From: Roseomonas gilardii
GTDB taxonomy: Bacteria; Pseudomonadota; Alphaproteobacteria; Acetobacterales; Acetobacteraceae
Length of the DNA: 64,000 nt
Assembly (NCBI RefSeq): GCF_001941945.1
Contig: NZ_CP015583.1
Location: 1,878,501-1,942,500 of the forward strand
Direction of reading: 5' to 3'
The translations under genes were made by a program, and so were the position numbers. This document shows positions 26,742 to 36,082 of the stretch, one piece after another. Numbering within the stretch: the first letter of the stretch is position 1; each line of letters opens with the position of its first letter. The notes beneath the pieces are model-generated. The model did no database searches and was not told where the DNA came from. It saw only the letters and a list, made by a program, of their open reading frames with translations.

Positions 26742-28205
26742 TCAGCGGGCGCGTGGCAGCAGGGCCGTGGATGCCTCCGGTGCGGGCGTAACGGCGTAGA
26801 GGCGATACAGATCCGCCTCCACCCCGCTCCGCGCGCGGGCGATCAGTCCAGGCAGTTCCCTTGCCCCGGGCCAGAGCGGCGGCCCGTCGCCGCGGCGCGT
26901 GCTGCGGATCAGCAGCCCCTTGCCCGTCACCGGCCCTCCCGGCAGGGAGAAGAGGTCCCAGCGATCCCCGATCGCCACCACCGGCACGCCGGGCGGCAGA
27001 CGCAGCGCGAGCTGGCTCGCCAGCCCGTATTCCTCCGAGGCGACGAAATCCGCCCCCTCGGCGACCCGGGCCTGTTCCACCGCGGCGGCGAAGCGGTCCC
27101 AGCCACCGAGCCGGGCCAGGGTGGGGTCGGTGCGGCGTGGCAGATGGAACGGCGCATAGGCGGCCTGGATCAGCACCAGCCCGGAAAGCAGGACGCCGAT
27201 CGCCAGGGCCGGGCGGACCAGCCGCTGCCAGAACCCGGCGAGGCAGGCCGCGGCCAGGCAGGCGGAGGGGTAGAGGATGGCCGGCCAGTTGCCCTGGACC
27301 CGGCTGCCCGTGGCCTGCCAGAAGAAGACCAGCGCGGCCGGCACGGTGAGCGCCACGAGCAGCCCGGCACCGCTGTCCCGCCGCCGGACCCAGGCGCCGG
27401 CCACCATGGCGGTGCCAGCCACGCAGAGCAGGAAGATCAGCGGCGTGGCAAGCCCTGCCTGACCGCCGATCAGCTCGCCCAGGTAGCGGACGGTGAAGCC
27501 CCCTTCGCGCAGCCCGGCTCGCCCGCCCTGCTTGGCGAAGGAGGCCCAGCCGTGCTGGGCGTTCCAGAACAGCACCGGGGAGAAGACCAGGATGGCCAGG
27601 ACCCCGCCCGCCCAGAGCCGCCAGTCGCGCAGCCAGGCCCGCGCCTTCGCGTCCAGCAGCAGCCAGACCAGCAGGCCGACACCCAGGAAGGCGGCGGTGT
27701 ATTTCGACAGCAGCGCCGCCCCGGCGAAGAGGCCCACCGCCAGCCACCAGCGCCCGTCCCCGCGCACATGGGCCTCGGCGACCGCCCAGAGGGCCAGGCA
27801 CCAGAAGACGATCTGCGGCGTGTCCGGCGTCATCAGCACGGCGCCCGCATTCACCAGCAGCGTGGCGTTGAACAGGGAGGCCGCCATCACCCCGGGGCGC
27901 CGGTCGGGAAACAGGAGGTTGCCTGCCCGCGCCAGGGCCAGCGAGGCCAGCAGCAGCCCGACGGGCCCCAGCAGCCGGATGCCGAGCGGCGTGTCACCCA
28001 GCAGCAGCGTTCCCGCCCGGATCCAGAAGGCGACCATCGGCGGATGGTCGTAGTAGCCGGGTGCGAGCGCCCGGGACCAGACCCAGTAATAGGCCTCGTC
28101 CGGCGAGACCGGCACGGCGGCCGCCGCGATCAGCCGGGCCAGGGTGATGGCCGCCAGGGCCAGCAGCGGCGTCAGCAGGGATTGCGTGCGGAGGGACTGC
28201 ATCAT
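26742..28205 (-). CDS. GT39-type lipid-linked sugar transferase (ArnT/PMT-like)
   Basis: Integral membrane glycosyltransferase of about 487 residues with roughly a dozen hydrophobic segments. The first loop has VSPDEAYYWVW and YYDHPPMVAFW, the acidic and aromatic motifs of the ArnT/PMT family that uses polyprenyl-phosphate sugars. The ATG pair at 28205/28202 follows the GT2 stop by about ten bases, so the two form an operon. The GT2 enzyme probably makes the polyprenyl-P-sugar that this enzyme transfers to lipid A or another surface acceptor; the acceptor is unknown. Confidence 0.85.
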   Translation of the reverse strand: MMQSLRTQSLLTPLLALAAITLARLIAAAAVPVSPDEAYYWVWSRALAPGYYDHPPMVAFWIRAGTLLLGDTPLGIRLLGPVGLLLASLALARAGNLLFPDRRPGVMAASLFNATLLVNAGAVLMTPDTPQIVFWCLALWAVAEAHVRGDGRWWLAVGLFAGAALLSKYTAAFLGVGLLVWLLLDAKARAWLRDWRLWAGGVLAILVFSPVLFWNAQHGWASFAKQGGRAGLREGGFTVRYLGELIGGQAGLATPLIFLLCVAGTAMVAGAWVRRRDSGAGLLVALTVPAALVFFWQATGSRVQGNWPAILYPSACLAAACLAGFWQRLVRPALAIGVLLSGLVLIQAAYAPFHLPRRTDPTLARLGGWDRFAAAVEQARVAEGADFVASEEYGLASQLALRLPPGVPVVAIGDRWDLFSLPGGPVTGKGLLIRSTRRGDGPPLWPGARELPGLIARARSGVEADLYRLYAVTPAPEASTALLPRAR

Positions 28206-28215
28206 CGGCCTTTCC

Positions 28216-29307
28216 TCAGCGCGCGCGCCAGACCAGGGTCGAGGAGACGGCATAGTTCCAGACGGCGGTGATCAGCGCCCCGGCGGCGCCGGCGAGGCCC
28301 CAGCCCAGCGTCTCCTCCCGCACCAGCAGCCGGGCGATGCCGACATTGGCCGCCGCCCCGATGCCGCAGACCAAGTAGAAGAGCACCAACCCCCGCCAGA
28401 GGGCCGGCCCCTTCAGCCGCACGTCGCGATAGGTCACGCGGTTGTTCAACAGGAAATTGGCCGTCATGGCGGCGAAGGTGGCGATCCATTGCGAGGTGGC
28501 GAAGCCGAGATGGCCCATCCCCACCGCGCCCCAGAGCACCAGTAGGTGGACGGCGATGCCGATCAGTCCGACGGCGGCGAAGCTGAAGAAGCGCCAGGGC
28601 AGCGCCCCGCCCAGCGCTTTGTCCAGCAGCAGGCCGAGGAATTCCATCAGCACCGTGGCGTCGAGCTTGGATTCCCCTGCCTCCCGCGGGCGGAAGCGAT
28701 AGGGCACCTCCTTCACCCGGAGGGGGCGACCGGCGGAAAGCAGCAGATCGAGCAGGATCTTGAAGCCCCGCGCCGAGAGCCGTGGCGCGATCTCCTCGAA
28801 CAGAGACCGTGGCAGCAGGAAGAAGCCGCTCATCGGGTCGCTCACCGAGGTGGGCAGGACCGAGCCGGCCATGCGTGCCCCGGCCTCGCTGATCCGGGCG
28901 CGCAGCGGGGAAAAGCCGCTATCCTTCTCGCCCCCCTCCACGTTGCGGGAACCGATCGCCACCTCCGCCTCGCCGCCCTTCACGGCGGCCAGCATCAGCG
29001 GCAGCCGCGTCTCGTCATGTTGCAGGTCGCCGTCGATGACCGCCACATAGGGGGCGGAGGAGGACAGGATGCCTTCCACGCAGGCCGAGGCCAGGCCGCG
29101 CCGGCCGATGCGGCGGATGCAGCGCACCCGGGCGTCCTCCGCCGCAATGGACTTCACCAGCGGTGCCGTGCCGTCCGGGCTGTTGTCGTCCACATAGACC
29201 GCCTCCCAGGCGATCCCGTCCAGCGCGGCCTCCAGGCGGCGCAGCATCGGCCGTACATTGGCGGCCTCGTTGTAGCAGGGGATGATGACGGAGAGTTCGG
29301 CGGGCAC
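28216..29307 (-). CDS. GT2 polyprenyl-phosphate glycosyltransferase fused to GtrA domain
   Basis: A 363-residue two-domain protein. Residues 1 to about 235 are a DPM1-like GT2 enzyme with VIIPCYNEAANV, VDDNSPDGT and VIDGDLQHDE (the metal-binding acidic motif). The remaining 130 residues are a GtrA-type four-helix membrane domain. Such fusions make and handle a lipid-linked sugar at the inner membrane. It is the first gene of a two-gene operon with the GT39 transferase and diverges from ugpBAEC. Confidence 0.9.
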   Translation of the reverse strand: MPAELSVIIPCYNEAANVRPMLRRLEAALDGIAWEAVYVDDNSPDGTAPLVKSIAAEDARVRCIRRIGRRGLASACVEGILSSSAPYVAVIDGDLQHDETRLPLMLAAVKGGEAEVAIGSRNVEGGEKDSGFSPLRARISEAGARMAGSVLPTSVSDPMSGFFLLPRSLFEEIAPRLSARGFKILLDLLLSAGRPLRVKEVPYRFRPREAGESKLDATVLMEFLGLLLDKALGGALPWRFFSFAAVGLIGIAVHLLVLWGAVGMGHLGFATSQWIATFAAMTANFLLNNRVTYRDVRLKGPALWRGLVLFYLVCGIGAAANVGIARLLVREETLGWGLAGAAGALITAVWNYAVSSTLVWRAR

Positions 29308-29417
29308 GCCGGCGGCTTAGCCCCGCTGTGTCTCCGGCGGAAGTGCGCTCTGCGTCCGGCAGGGCCGCGATGCCCCCGGGACCGCCGACACAGGCTTCGG
29401 TGCGGCAGCGGATCGAG

Positions 29418-29457
29418 CCGTCATGCGCCCTTCATGGAACTGTCATTTATCTGTAGC
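29418..29457 (+). promoter_or_regulatory. Pho-box array upstream of ugpB
   Basis: Four 7-bp elements occur in exact 11-bp steps: CCGTCAT, CCTTCAT, CTGTCAT and CTGTAGC, at 29418, 29429, 29440 and 29451, each separated by four bases. This is the PhoB binding pattern (CTGTCAT repeats with 4-bp spacers). It ends 58 bp before the ugpB ATG, where it could activate transcription under phosphate limitation. Confidence 0.7.
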
Positions 29458-29515
29458 ATGCCCGCAACAAGCACCGGCGAAAGACCGGCCGCTCACACAA
29501 AGGGAGAACGTGATC

Positions 29516-30886
29516 ATGCGGCGTCGTTCCGTTGCCGCCGGCGCCTTGGCGCTGGCTTCCGCTCCGCTGGCCTTGGGCCTGCTCGGCCGTCCCGCCCTGG
29601 CACAGGGCACCGGCAACCGCACCGAACTCCAGTTCTGGCACGGGCTGACCCAGCCGCTGGGCGGGATGCTGGAGCAGATCGCCGCCGACTTCTCCGAGTC
29701 GCAGGACAAGTTCCGGATCAATGCCAGCTTCCGGGGCAGCTATCCGGACACCATGGTGGCGGCCATCGCCGCCTTCCGCGCCGGCACCGCGCCGCATATC
29801 GTGCAGATGTTCGAGGTCGGCACCGGCACGATGATCAATGCCGGCCGCGCGATCGTGCCGCTGCACGAGCTCGCCTCGCAGACCAAGGTCGATCTCGGGA
29901 CCGCGGACTACCTCGCCGCCATCAAGGGCTATTACAGCCTGCCGGACGGGCGGCTGATGTCCCTGCCCTTCAACAGTTCGACCTCGATCGTCTTCTACAA
30001 CAAGGACGCCTTCCGCAAGGCGGGGCTGGACCCGTCGAAGTTCCCGGCAACATGGCCGGAGGTCGCCGAGGCGATGCGCAAGCTGAAGGCGGCGGGCTTC
30101 TCCTCGCCCATGACCACCTCCTGGCCCACCTGGCTGAACATCGAGCAGGTGAGCGCCATCCACAACATCCCGCTGGCCACCAGGGCGAACGGCTTCGAGG
30201 GACTGGATGCCGAGCTTCGCATCCACAACCCGCTGCTGGTGAAGCACCTGGGCAACCTCGTGGAGTGGCAGAAGGAAGGCCTCTACCGCTACGGCGGCCG
30301 TGACTCGGCGGCGGATGCGCTCTTCCCGTCGGGCGAGTGTCCGATCGTCATGGCCTCCTCCGGCCTGCGGGCCCGCACCGTGAAGGAAGCGAAGTTCGAA
30401 TGGGGCGCGGCGATGCTGCCCTACTACCCCGAAGTGAAGGGCGCGCCGATCAACAGCATCATCGGCGGCGCCAGCCTCTGGGTGATGCAGGGCGGACCCC
30501 GGGCGCAGCGCTCGGCGGCGGAGCTCCAGGGCATCGCCGAGTTCTTCCGCTATCTTGGCCGGCAGGACATCGCCGCGAAGTGGCACCAGGATACGGGCTA
30601 CCTCCCCGTCTCCATGGGCGCCTACAAGGCGACGAAGGAATCCGGATTCTACGAGAAGAACCCCGGCGCCGACGTGCCGGTGGAGCAGCTCCTGCGCGGC
30701 GGCGGCAACACCACGGAGAACAGCCGCGGCATCCGCCTCGGCGGCTTCCCGGAGATCCGCAACATCATCCAGGAGGAGATGGAGCGGGCGCTGCAGGGCA
30801 ACCAGAGCGCCGACCAGGCCCTGGCCAATGCGCAGACGCGTGGCAACCAGGTCCTTCGCAACTTCGAGCGCACCAACAAAGGCTGA
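29516..30886 (+). CDS. ugpB: sn-glycerol-3-phosphate ABC transporter, substrate-binding protein
   Basis: Periplasmic binding protein for glycerol-3-phosphate and related glycerophosphodiesters. The ATG at 29516 is chosen over a GTG at 29510 because AGGGAG at 29501-29506 has proper spacing; this gives 456 residues. A signal peptide beginning MRRRSVAAG is cleaved near ALAQG. The mature part is a family 1 solute-binding fold (TELQFWHGL, LPFNSSTSIVFYNKDAFRKA). It heads the ugpB-A-E-C operon behind the Pho-box array. Confidence 0.93.
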   Translation: MRRRSVAAGALALASAPLALGLLGRPALAQGTGNRTELQFWHGLTQPLGGMLEQIAADFSESQDKFRINASFRGSYPDTMVAAIAAFRAGTAPHIVQMFEVGTGTMINAGRAIVPLHELASQTKVDLGTADYLAAIKGYYSLPDGRLMSLPFNSSTSIVFYNKDAFRKAGLDPSKFPATWPEVAEAMRKLKAAGFSSPMTTSWPTWLNIEQVSAIHNIPLATRANGFEGLDAELRIHNPLLVKHLGNLVEWQKEGLYRYGGRDSAADALFPSGECPIVMASSGLRARTVKEAKFEWGAAMLPYYPEVKGAPINSIIGGASLWVMQGGPRAQRSAAELQGIAEFFRYLGRQDIAAKWHQDTGYLPVSMGAYKATKESGFYEKNPGADVPVEQLLRGGGNTTENSRGIRLGGFPEIRNIIQEEMERALQGNQSADQALANAQTRGNQVLRNFERTNKG

Positions 30887-30889
30887 CCG

Positions 30890-31771
30890 ATGAGCGAGAA
30901 GGTCGCCTTTCGCGGCACGGCGCTGCCGCTGCTGCTGCTTCTGCCACAGCTCGCGATCACGGCGATCTTCTTCTACTGGCCCGCGCTCCAGGCGGTGATC
31001 CAGTCCACGCTGCGGGAGGACGCCTTCGGCCTCTCCAGCGAATTCGTCGGGCTGGAGAATTTCCGCGACGTCCTGTCCGACCCGAACTGGCTCCACGCCG
31101 CCTGGAACACGGCGATCTTCTCCTCCTCGGTGGCCATCCTGGCCCTTTCGGTGGCGCTGTTCCTCGCGGTGCAGGCGGACAAGAAGCTCCGCGCCGCCAG
31201 CATCTACCGCACCCTGCTGATCTGGCCCTATGCCGTGGCCCCGGCCGTGGCGGCGGTGCTCTGGCTCTTCCTGTTCCACCCGCAGATCGGGCTGATCGGC
31301 CGCGCGCTCAACAATGCCGGCCTCGCCTGGGACTACCGGCTCAACGGCACCCAGGCGATGGTGCTGGTGGTGATCGCCTCGGCCTGGAAGCAGGTCGCCT
31401 ACAACTTCATCTTCTTCCTGGCCGGGCTGCAATCCATCCCGCAGAGCGTGCTGGAGGCGGCCGCCATCGACGGCGCCCGTCCGGTGCGGCGCTTCTGGAC
31501 AGTGGTCTTCCCCCTGCTCTCCCCCACCATCTTCTTCCTGGTGGTGGTGAACCTCACCTATGCCTTCTTCGAGACCTTCGGCGTCATCCATGCGCTGACC
31601 CAGGGCGGCCCCGCCCGGGCGACGGAGACGCTGATCTACAAGGCCTGGATGGACGGCGTGCAGAACCTGAACCTCGGCACCTCCTCGGCCCAGAGCGTGA
31701 TCCTGATGGTGATGGTGGTGGGGCTGACCGCCTTCCAGTTCCGCTTCATCGACCGCAAGGTGCATTACTGA
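30890..31771 (+). CDS. ugpA: sn-glycerol-3-phosphate ABC transporter permease UgpA
   Basis: Inner-membrane permease of 293 residues with six predicted transmembrane segments. The EAA loop, which contacts the ATPase, is visible as [20 protein letters not shown]. It begins three bases after the ugpB stop and overlaps the ugpE start by one base (TGATG), so the operon is translationally linked. It works as a heterodimer with UgpE. Confidence 0.93.
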   Translation: MSEKVAFRGTALPLLLLLPQLAITAIFFYWPALQAVIQSTLREDAFGLSSEFVGLENFRDVLSDPNWLHAAWNTAIFSSSVAILALSVALFLAVQADKKLRAASIYRTLLIWPYAVAPAVAAVLWLFLFHPQIGLIGRALNNAGLAWDYRLNGTQAMVLVVIASAWKQVAYNFIFFLAGLQSIPQSVLEAAAIDGARPVRRFWTVVFPLLSPTIFFLVVVNLTYAFFETFGVIHALTQGGPARATETLIYKAWMDGVQNLNLGTSSAQSVILMVMVVGLTAFQFRFIDRKVHY

Positions 31772-32640
31772 TGGCCGATGCCGCCACCGCGACACGCCAC
31801 CGGCAGGCGCGTTCGAAGCTGCTGGCCCATGCGCTGCTGATCCTGGGCGTCCTCATCTTCGCCTTTCCGATCTGGATCGCGCTGATGGGCTCCACCCACG
31901 ATGCTTCCACCCTGGGGCGCGGCGAGGTGCCGCTGCTGCCGGGGCCGGACGCGGTCGAGAACTACGTCACCGCCTGGACGCAGGGCGGCGGCCGCATGCG
32001 CACCACGCCCGCCTGGGTGATGCTATGGAACAGCGCGCTGATGGCGCTGATCATCGCGGTCGGCAAGATCACGATCTCCATGCTCAGCGCCTTCGCCGTG
32101 GTGTTCTTCCGCTTCCCCTTCCGGATGACCTGCTTCTGGCTGATCTTCATCACGCTGATGCTCCCGGTCGAGGTGCGGCTGATCCCGACCTTCCAGGTCA
32201 TGGTGGACCTGCGCCTGACCGACACGATGACCGGGCTCACCCTGCCGCTGATCGCCTCCGCCACGGCGACGCTGCTGTTCCGCCAGTTCTTCCTGACCAT
32301 TCCGGACGAGCTGGCCGAGGCGGCGCGGCTCGACGGCGCCGGGCCGCTGCGCTTCCTGCGCGACGTGGTGCTGCCGCTCTCGCGCAACTCGATCGCGGCG
32401 CTCTTCGTGATCCTCTTCATCTATGGCTGGAACCAGTATCTCTGGCCGCTGCTGATCGTGACCGACCGGTCGCTGGAGACCATCGTGGTCGGCCTTTCCA
32501 AGACCATCGGCAACGGCGATTCCCAGAACGAGTGGAACACCATCATGGCCATGGCGGTGCTGGCGCTGCTGCCCCCCGTCGCGGTGGTGGTGGCGATGCA
32601 GCGCTGGTTCGTGCGCGGCCTGACCGAGACGGAGAAGTAA
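31771..32640 (+). CDS. ugpE: sn-glycerol-3-phosphate ABC transporter permease UgpE
   Basis: Second permease subunit, 289 residues with about six membrane segments. The EAA loop reads [20 protein letters not shown], and [13 protein letters not shown] is typical of UgpE. The ATG overlaps the ugpA stop. A Gly/Arg-rich insert (TQGGGRMRT) lies in the first periplasmic loop. The gene ends six bases before ugpC. Confidence 0.93.
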   Translation: MADAATATRHRQARSKLLAHALLILGVLIFAFPIWIALMGSTHDASTLGRGEVPLLPGPDAVENYVTAWTQGGGRMRTTPAWVMLWNSALMALIIAVGKITISMLSAFAVVFFRFPFRMTCFWLIFITLMLPVEVRLIPTFQVMVDLRLTDTMTGLTLPLIASATATLLFRQFFLTIPDELAEAARLDGAGPLRFLRDVVLPLSRNSIAALFVILFIYGWNQYLWPLLIVTDRSLETIVVGLSKTIGNGDSQNEWNTIMAMAVLALLPPVAVVVAMQRWFVRGLTETEK

Positions 32641-32645
32641 GCCCT

Positions 32646-33716
32646 TTGGCGACCCTGAAGCTGGACGAGGTCCGCAAGTCCTTCGGCAAGACGCAAGTGC
32701 TGCACGGCATCGAGCTCGATGTCGCGGATGGCGAGATGGTGGTGCTGGTCGGCGCCTCGGGCTGCGGCAAATCCACGCTGCTGCGGATCACCGCGGGGCT
32801 GGAGACGCCGACATCCGGCAAGGTGCTGATCGCCGGGCGCGACGTGACACCGCTGGAGCCGGCCGATCGCGACATTGCCATGGTGTTCCAGAACTACGCG
32901 CTCTACCCGCATATGACGGTGGCGCAGAACATGGCCTATGGGCTGAAGATCCGCCGCCTGCCGCGCCCGGAGATCGACCGGCGGGTGCGCGAGGCCGCCG
33001 AGATCCTGGGCCTGGGCGCTCTGCTGGACCGGCGCCCGCGCCAGCTTTCCGGCGGCCAGCGCCAGCGCGTCGCCATGGGCCGCGCCATCGTGCGGGAGCC
33101 GGCGCTGTTCCTGTTCGACGAGCCGCTCTCCAACCTCGACGCCAAGCTGCGCGTGCAGATGCGGGCCGAGATCAGGCGGTTGCAGCGGCGCCTGGGCGTG
33201 ACCTCGATCTTCGTGACTCACGACCAGGTGGAGGCCATGACCCTGGGCGACCGGCTGGTGGTGATGCACCAGGGCCGCGCGGCGCAGGTCGCCTCCCCCA
33301 TGGAAGTCTGGGCGAAGCCGGCCGACACCTATGTCGCGAGCTTCATCGGCAGCCCCTCGATGAACTTCCTTCCGGCCACGCTGCTGGAAGGCGGTGTTGG
33401 CGCGAAACTGGCTTCGGGGCAGGAGATCCGTTTCGCGGACGGGCCACGCCCCGGTGCGGCGGGAATGCCCCTGACGCTGGGGCTGCGGCCCGAGCATGTG
33501 CTGGTCGGAGAGGCGCCGGATGCCCTGCCCCTCACCGTCGATCTCGTGGAACCGCTGGGCTCCGAGACGGTGGTGCATGGCAGGCTGCCGGATGGCGTGC
33601 CGCTCACCGTCCGAGTGAACGGTCCCTTCGCGGGAAGCAGCCTGACGGCGCTCCTCGACCCAAGGGAGCTACATGTCTTCGATGGCGGGACCGGGCAGCG
33701 GCTGGAGGCCGCCTGA
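32646..33716 (+). CDS. ugpC: sn-glycerol-3-phosphate ABC transporter ATP-binding protein UgpC
   Basis: ATPase of the importer. A TTG start at 32646, five bases after ugpE, gives 356 residues beginning [14 protein letters not shown]. Walker A is GASGCGKST, the signature is LSGGQRQR, Walker B is [12 protein letters not shown], and the H-loop is FVTHDQ. A C-terminal TOBE regulatory domain ([10 protein letters not shown]) follows. No ugpQ phosphodiesterase gene is present downstream; 28 bp after the stop the integrated element begins. Confidence 0.93.
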   Translation: MATLKLDEVRKSFGKTQVLHGIELDVADGEMVVLVGASGCGKSTLLRITAGLETPTSGKVLIAGRDVTPLEPADRDIAMVFQNYALYPHMTVAQNMAYGLKIRRLPRPEIDRRVREAAEILGLGALLDRRPRQLSGGQRQRVAMGRAIVREPALFLFDEPLSNLDAKLRVQMRAEIRRLQRRLGVTSIFVTHDQVEAMTLGDRLVVMHQGRAAQVASPMEVWAKPADTYVASFIGSPSMNFLPATLLEGGVGAKLASGQEIRFADGPRPGAAGMPLTLGLRPEHVLVGEAPDALPLTVDLVEPLGSETVVHGRLPDGVPLTVRVNGPFAGSSLTALLDPRELHVFDGGTGQRLEAA

Positions 33717-33744
33717 AGGCAGGGCCAGGCCGGGAAAAATTGGA

Positions 33745-33787
33745 GTGCGCCCGCTGGGGCTCGAACCCAGGACCCCAAGATTAAAAG
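33745..33787. repeat. attL: displaced 3' half of tRNA-Lys
   Basis: A 43-bp exact copy of the tRNA-Lys segment from the anticodon loop to position 73 plus one base. The 5' half of a tRNA is missing, so this is not a functional gene. It marks the left junction, adjacent to ugpC. Unlike the right copy, it is not followed by an encoded CCA. Confidence 0.93.
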
Positions 33788-33916
33788 ACACCGAAGCGGG
33801 CTTTTCGCTAGACCCCGCAGACCCCCGCTAAGATACACTAAGTCTCTGAATTAGTCCGTATATCTGATCTTTCGGCCTCCGCAGCGGTCCGCTTGCATTC
33901 GCTACATTCCGCGCTA

Positions 33917-33938
33917 AATGTCCGGGCAGTGTCCGGGC
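33917..33938 (+). repeat. left arm-type site, tandem TGTCCGGGCAG
   Basis: Two direct copies of TGTCCGGGCAG, overlapping the first possible ATG of the integrase frame. The same 22 bp occur at 42246-42267 near the right end in the same orientation. Position and pairing suggest integrase arm-binding sites. Confidence 0.6.
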
Positions 33939-33956
33939 AGATGGGGTTTGCTGGCG

Positions 33957-35318
33957 ATGCGGAAGCTCTCGGAAGGGCCGGTGAAGATCACCAAGGCGAC
34001 GGTCTCGGCGGCGTGGAAGCGGCGCGAGCCAGGGGTGCGGCTGACGATCCGGGATGAGGCATGCCGGGGGCTGGCCCTGGTGGTGAACCCGAACGGTATG
34101 GCCTGGATGTTCGGCTACCGCCCGCGCGGCATGGACCCGCTGACGGGCAAGCGCCCGGCCATGCGGGAAATCAGCCTCGGCACCCCCGAGGGCCTGTCAC
34201 CGGAAGACGCCAGGACCGCCGCCGGGCGGCACAAGAGCGGGGTGAAGTCGGGAGAGGACCCGGCAGCCCAGCGCCGGGCCGCCAGGGACAAGGCTGCCAG
34301 GGAGCGGGCGACCACGATTGAACGCCTGATGGATGCCTACGCGGCCACGCTGCCGAAGCGGGGCAAGATGCGCGGCAGTGGAACCCTCTCCCCGGCCGTG
34401 GCGAAGGCGGAGGAACAGCAAGTCCGCGCCGCCGTTGCAACCATGAAGGCCGAGCGGATGCCGGTGGCCGAACTCGGCGCCAGCGAAATCCGGCTTCTCC
34501 TGGGCGCGGAGGCCAAGCGCCCGGCAACCGCCCGCCACCGTTTCGGCGCCCTCTCCCGCTTTCTCGATTGGTGCCAGGAAGAAGGGCATATCGCGCTCAA
34601 TCCGTGTCTCGCGATTGCCAAGAACCGGAAGCCACGCCCGCTGAGAGCCAGGACGCATCATCTGGCGCCGAAGCAGTTGGCGCAGCTATGGCGCGCGGCG
34701 CAGGACGCCTGCGACAATCCGGGAGCGGAGGCCGAGCTTCGCCTTGAGCCGGTCCAACGCGACCTGATCCGCCTCATGATCGCTGTCCCGTGCCGTCGCG
34801 GCGAGGCGGCTTACCTCGAATGGTCGCATATCAACCTGAAAGACGGGCTTTGGACCATGCCCGGTCGCCTGACGAAGAACGGCGACCCGCATTGCGTTCC
34901 GCTGCCAGCGCTGGCGCTCGACATGCTGACCGAGCGGCATGCGGCAGCCGGGGAGCCAAGTGACGGGCTGGTGTTCCCTAGCCCGAAGTCCGGCAAGCCG
35001 ATTGCGACATGGAGCGACATGAAGAAGGCCATGGATGCCGCGTCGGGCCTCACGGGCTGGCGCTGGCATGACTTTCGACGCTCATTCGTGACAGCGCTGG
35101 CGGAGAACGGCGTTGCCGAAGCAGTCGCGGATGCCCTGTTGAACCACCGTCAGAGCGCGACGCGCGGTGGCGTGCTTGGCGTCTATCAGCAAGCGCGGCG
35201 GATGCCGGAACGGATCGTGGCCATGCGTCGGTGGAGCGAAATTCTAAGCGCGAGCATCAACGGCGACGATGCGAAGCCAGGCAAGGTTGTGGGCATGGAT
35301 AGGAGGGCTGTGGCGTGA
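33957..35318 (+). CDS. int: tyrosine recombinase (integrase)
   Basis: Catalyses integration and excision at tRNA-Lys. The ATG at 33957 is preferred over one at 33918 because the latter lies within the repeated arm motif; this gives 453 residues. A DUF4102-like N-terminal part (DEACRGLALVVNPNG) is followed by a SAM-like core-binding domain. The catalytic set is complete: R280 in CRRGEAAYLEW, K307, H371 and R374 in HDFRR, His in NHRQ, and nucleophile Y410 in GVYQQAR. Its stop overlaps the next gene (GTGA). Confidence 0.93.
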   Translation: MRKLSEGPVKITKATVSAAWKRREPGVRLTIRDEACRGLALVVNPNGMAWMFGYRPRGMDPLTGKRPAMREISLGTPEGLSPEDARTAAGRHKSGVKSGEDPAAQRRAARDKAARERATTIERLMDAYAATLPKRGKMRGSGTLSPAVAKAEEQQVRAAVATMKAERMPVAELGASEIRLLLGAEAKRPATARHRFGALSRFLDWCQEEGHIALNPCLAIAKNRKPRPLRARTHHLAPKQLAQLWRAAQDACDNPGAEAELRLEPVQRDLIRLMIAVPCRRGEAAYLEWSHINLKDGLWTMPGRLTKNGDPHCVPLPALALDMLTERHAAAGEPSDGLVFPSPKSGKPIATWSDMKKAMDAASGLTGWRWHDFRRSFVTALAENGVAEAVADALLNHRQSATRGGVLGVYQQARRMPERIVAMRRWSEILSASINGDDAKPGKVVGMDRRAVA

Positions 35319-35980
35319 GCGCCGGGAGCGACGGGAGCGGCGACAGCGGGGGGAGTATCTTCCTCCCTGACGGGATTGATCCCGAGGCACTTGCTGACAC
35401 CGTACGAGAGCACGCGGAGGCGCGCGCTCGCGCCCAACATGCTGCCGTCCTCCTGGGCGCAGCCGATGAAATGCGGCGCAAGCTTGAGATGGTCGCGGGC
35501 GCGACTGAGGGAGGGCTGTTGGCGATCAACGCACTTAGCGCGGCCAGGGACATGGCCAGGGCTGCGCTGCTTGCGGCGGGGTGTGATCTGGCGCGCGCGG
35601 AGGAATTGATGGCGCCGATTGAACGTATTGTCTGGAACATGTGGGACGCGCAGGCGCGGGGGGCGGGGGAGACTGGACGCCCCCCTTTGTCATGGGCCGT
35701 GGCCACAAGGCGGGCTGCGCTCGCCGCTGCCATGGAATTGCTCGTGCAAAACAGCAGGCCGGAAGATGACGCCGCCAAGCAGGTTGCCGAATGGGCGGAT
35801 GGCGATGCGGTGTTTGATGGCAGGGGAAGGGACAAGGCGGCCGCGCTCGTGGACCGGTGGCGCAGGGACGCGAGGGGAGAGGGCAAGAATTCGCACGCAC
35901 GGCTTAGCGAACCGTTCTGGAAGTTTGTGGCGTTCGGCAAGAAGCACGGCGCCGAATTTATAGTCAGGCACTACCTCTAA
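35315..35980 (+). CDS. hypothetical protein of the integrated element
   Basis: A 221-residue protein from a GTG start overlapping the integrase stop, so probably co-translated. It is almost wholly alpha-helical, rich in Ala, Glu and Arg, with long helices around residues 25-110. The N-terminus is Gly/Ser-rich and the C-terminus basic and aromatic (FWKFVAFGKKHGAEF). No domain or signal peptide is recognised. A structural or regulatory role in the element is possible but unsupported. Confidence 0.7.
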   Translation: MSAGSDGSGDSGGSIFLPDGIDPEALADTVREHAEARARAQHAAVLLGAADEMRRKLEMVAGATEGGLLAINALSAARDMARAALLAAGCDLARAEELMAPIERIVWNMWDAQARGAGETGRPPLSWAVATRRAALAAAMELLVQNSRPEDDAAKQVAEWADGDAVFDGRGRDKAAALVDRWRRDARGEGKNSHARLSEPFWKFVAFGKKHGAEFIVRHYL

Positions 35981-35997
35981 CCACTCCTTGGGGAAAA

Positions 35998-36024
35998 GTC
36001 GGAATACCCTCGATATTTTCCGAC
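35998..36024. promoter_or_regulatory. inverted repeat GTCGGAA...TTCCGAC
   Basis: GTCGGAA at 35998-36004 faces TTCCGAC at 36018-36024, with AT-rich sequence between. It lies 59 bp before the 36083 gene and uses the same core motif as the box cluster at 40605-40821. It may be an operator for an element-encoded DNA-binding protein. Confidence 0.5.
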
Positions 36025-36082
36025 CAACAACCTCGCCAATCTCTAGCCCAGCGGGGCACAGCGCCCCTAAGCGGAGGCAGAG

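Noticed and set aside
33745-33787. A second tRNA gene at the left end of the element
   Set aside because: Only the 3' half from the anticodon loop is present; the D-arm and 5' acceptor strand are missing, so it is an attachment-site copy.
33918-33956. An earlier ATG start for the integrase
   Set aside because: It lies within the repeated arm motif, so coding there is probably fortuitous.
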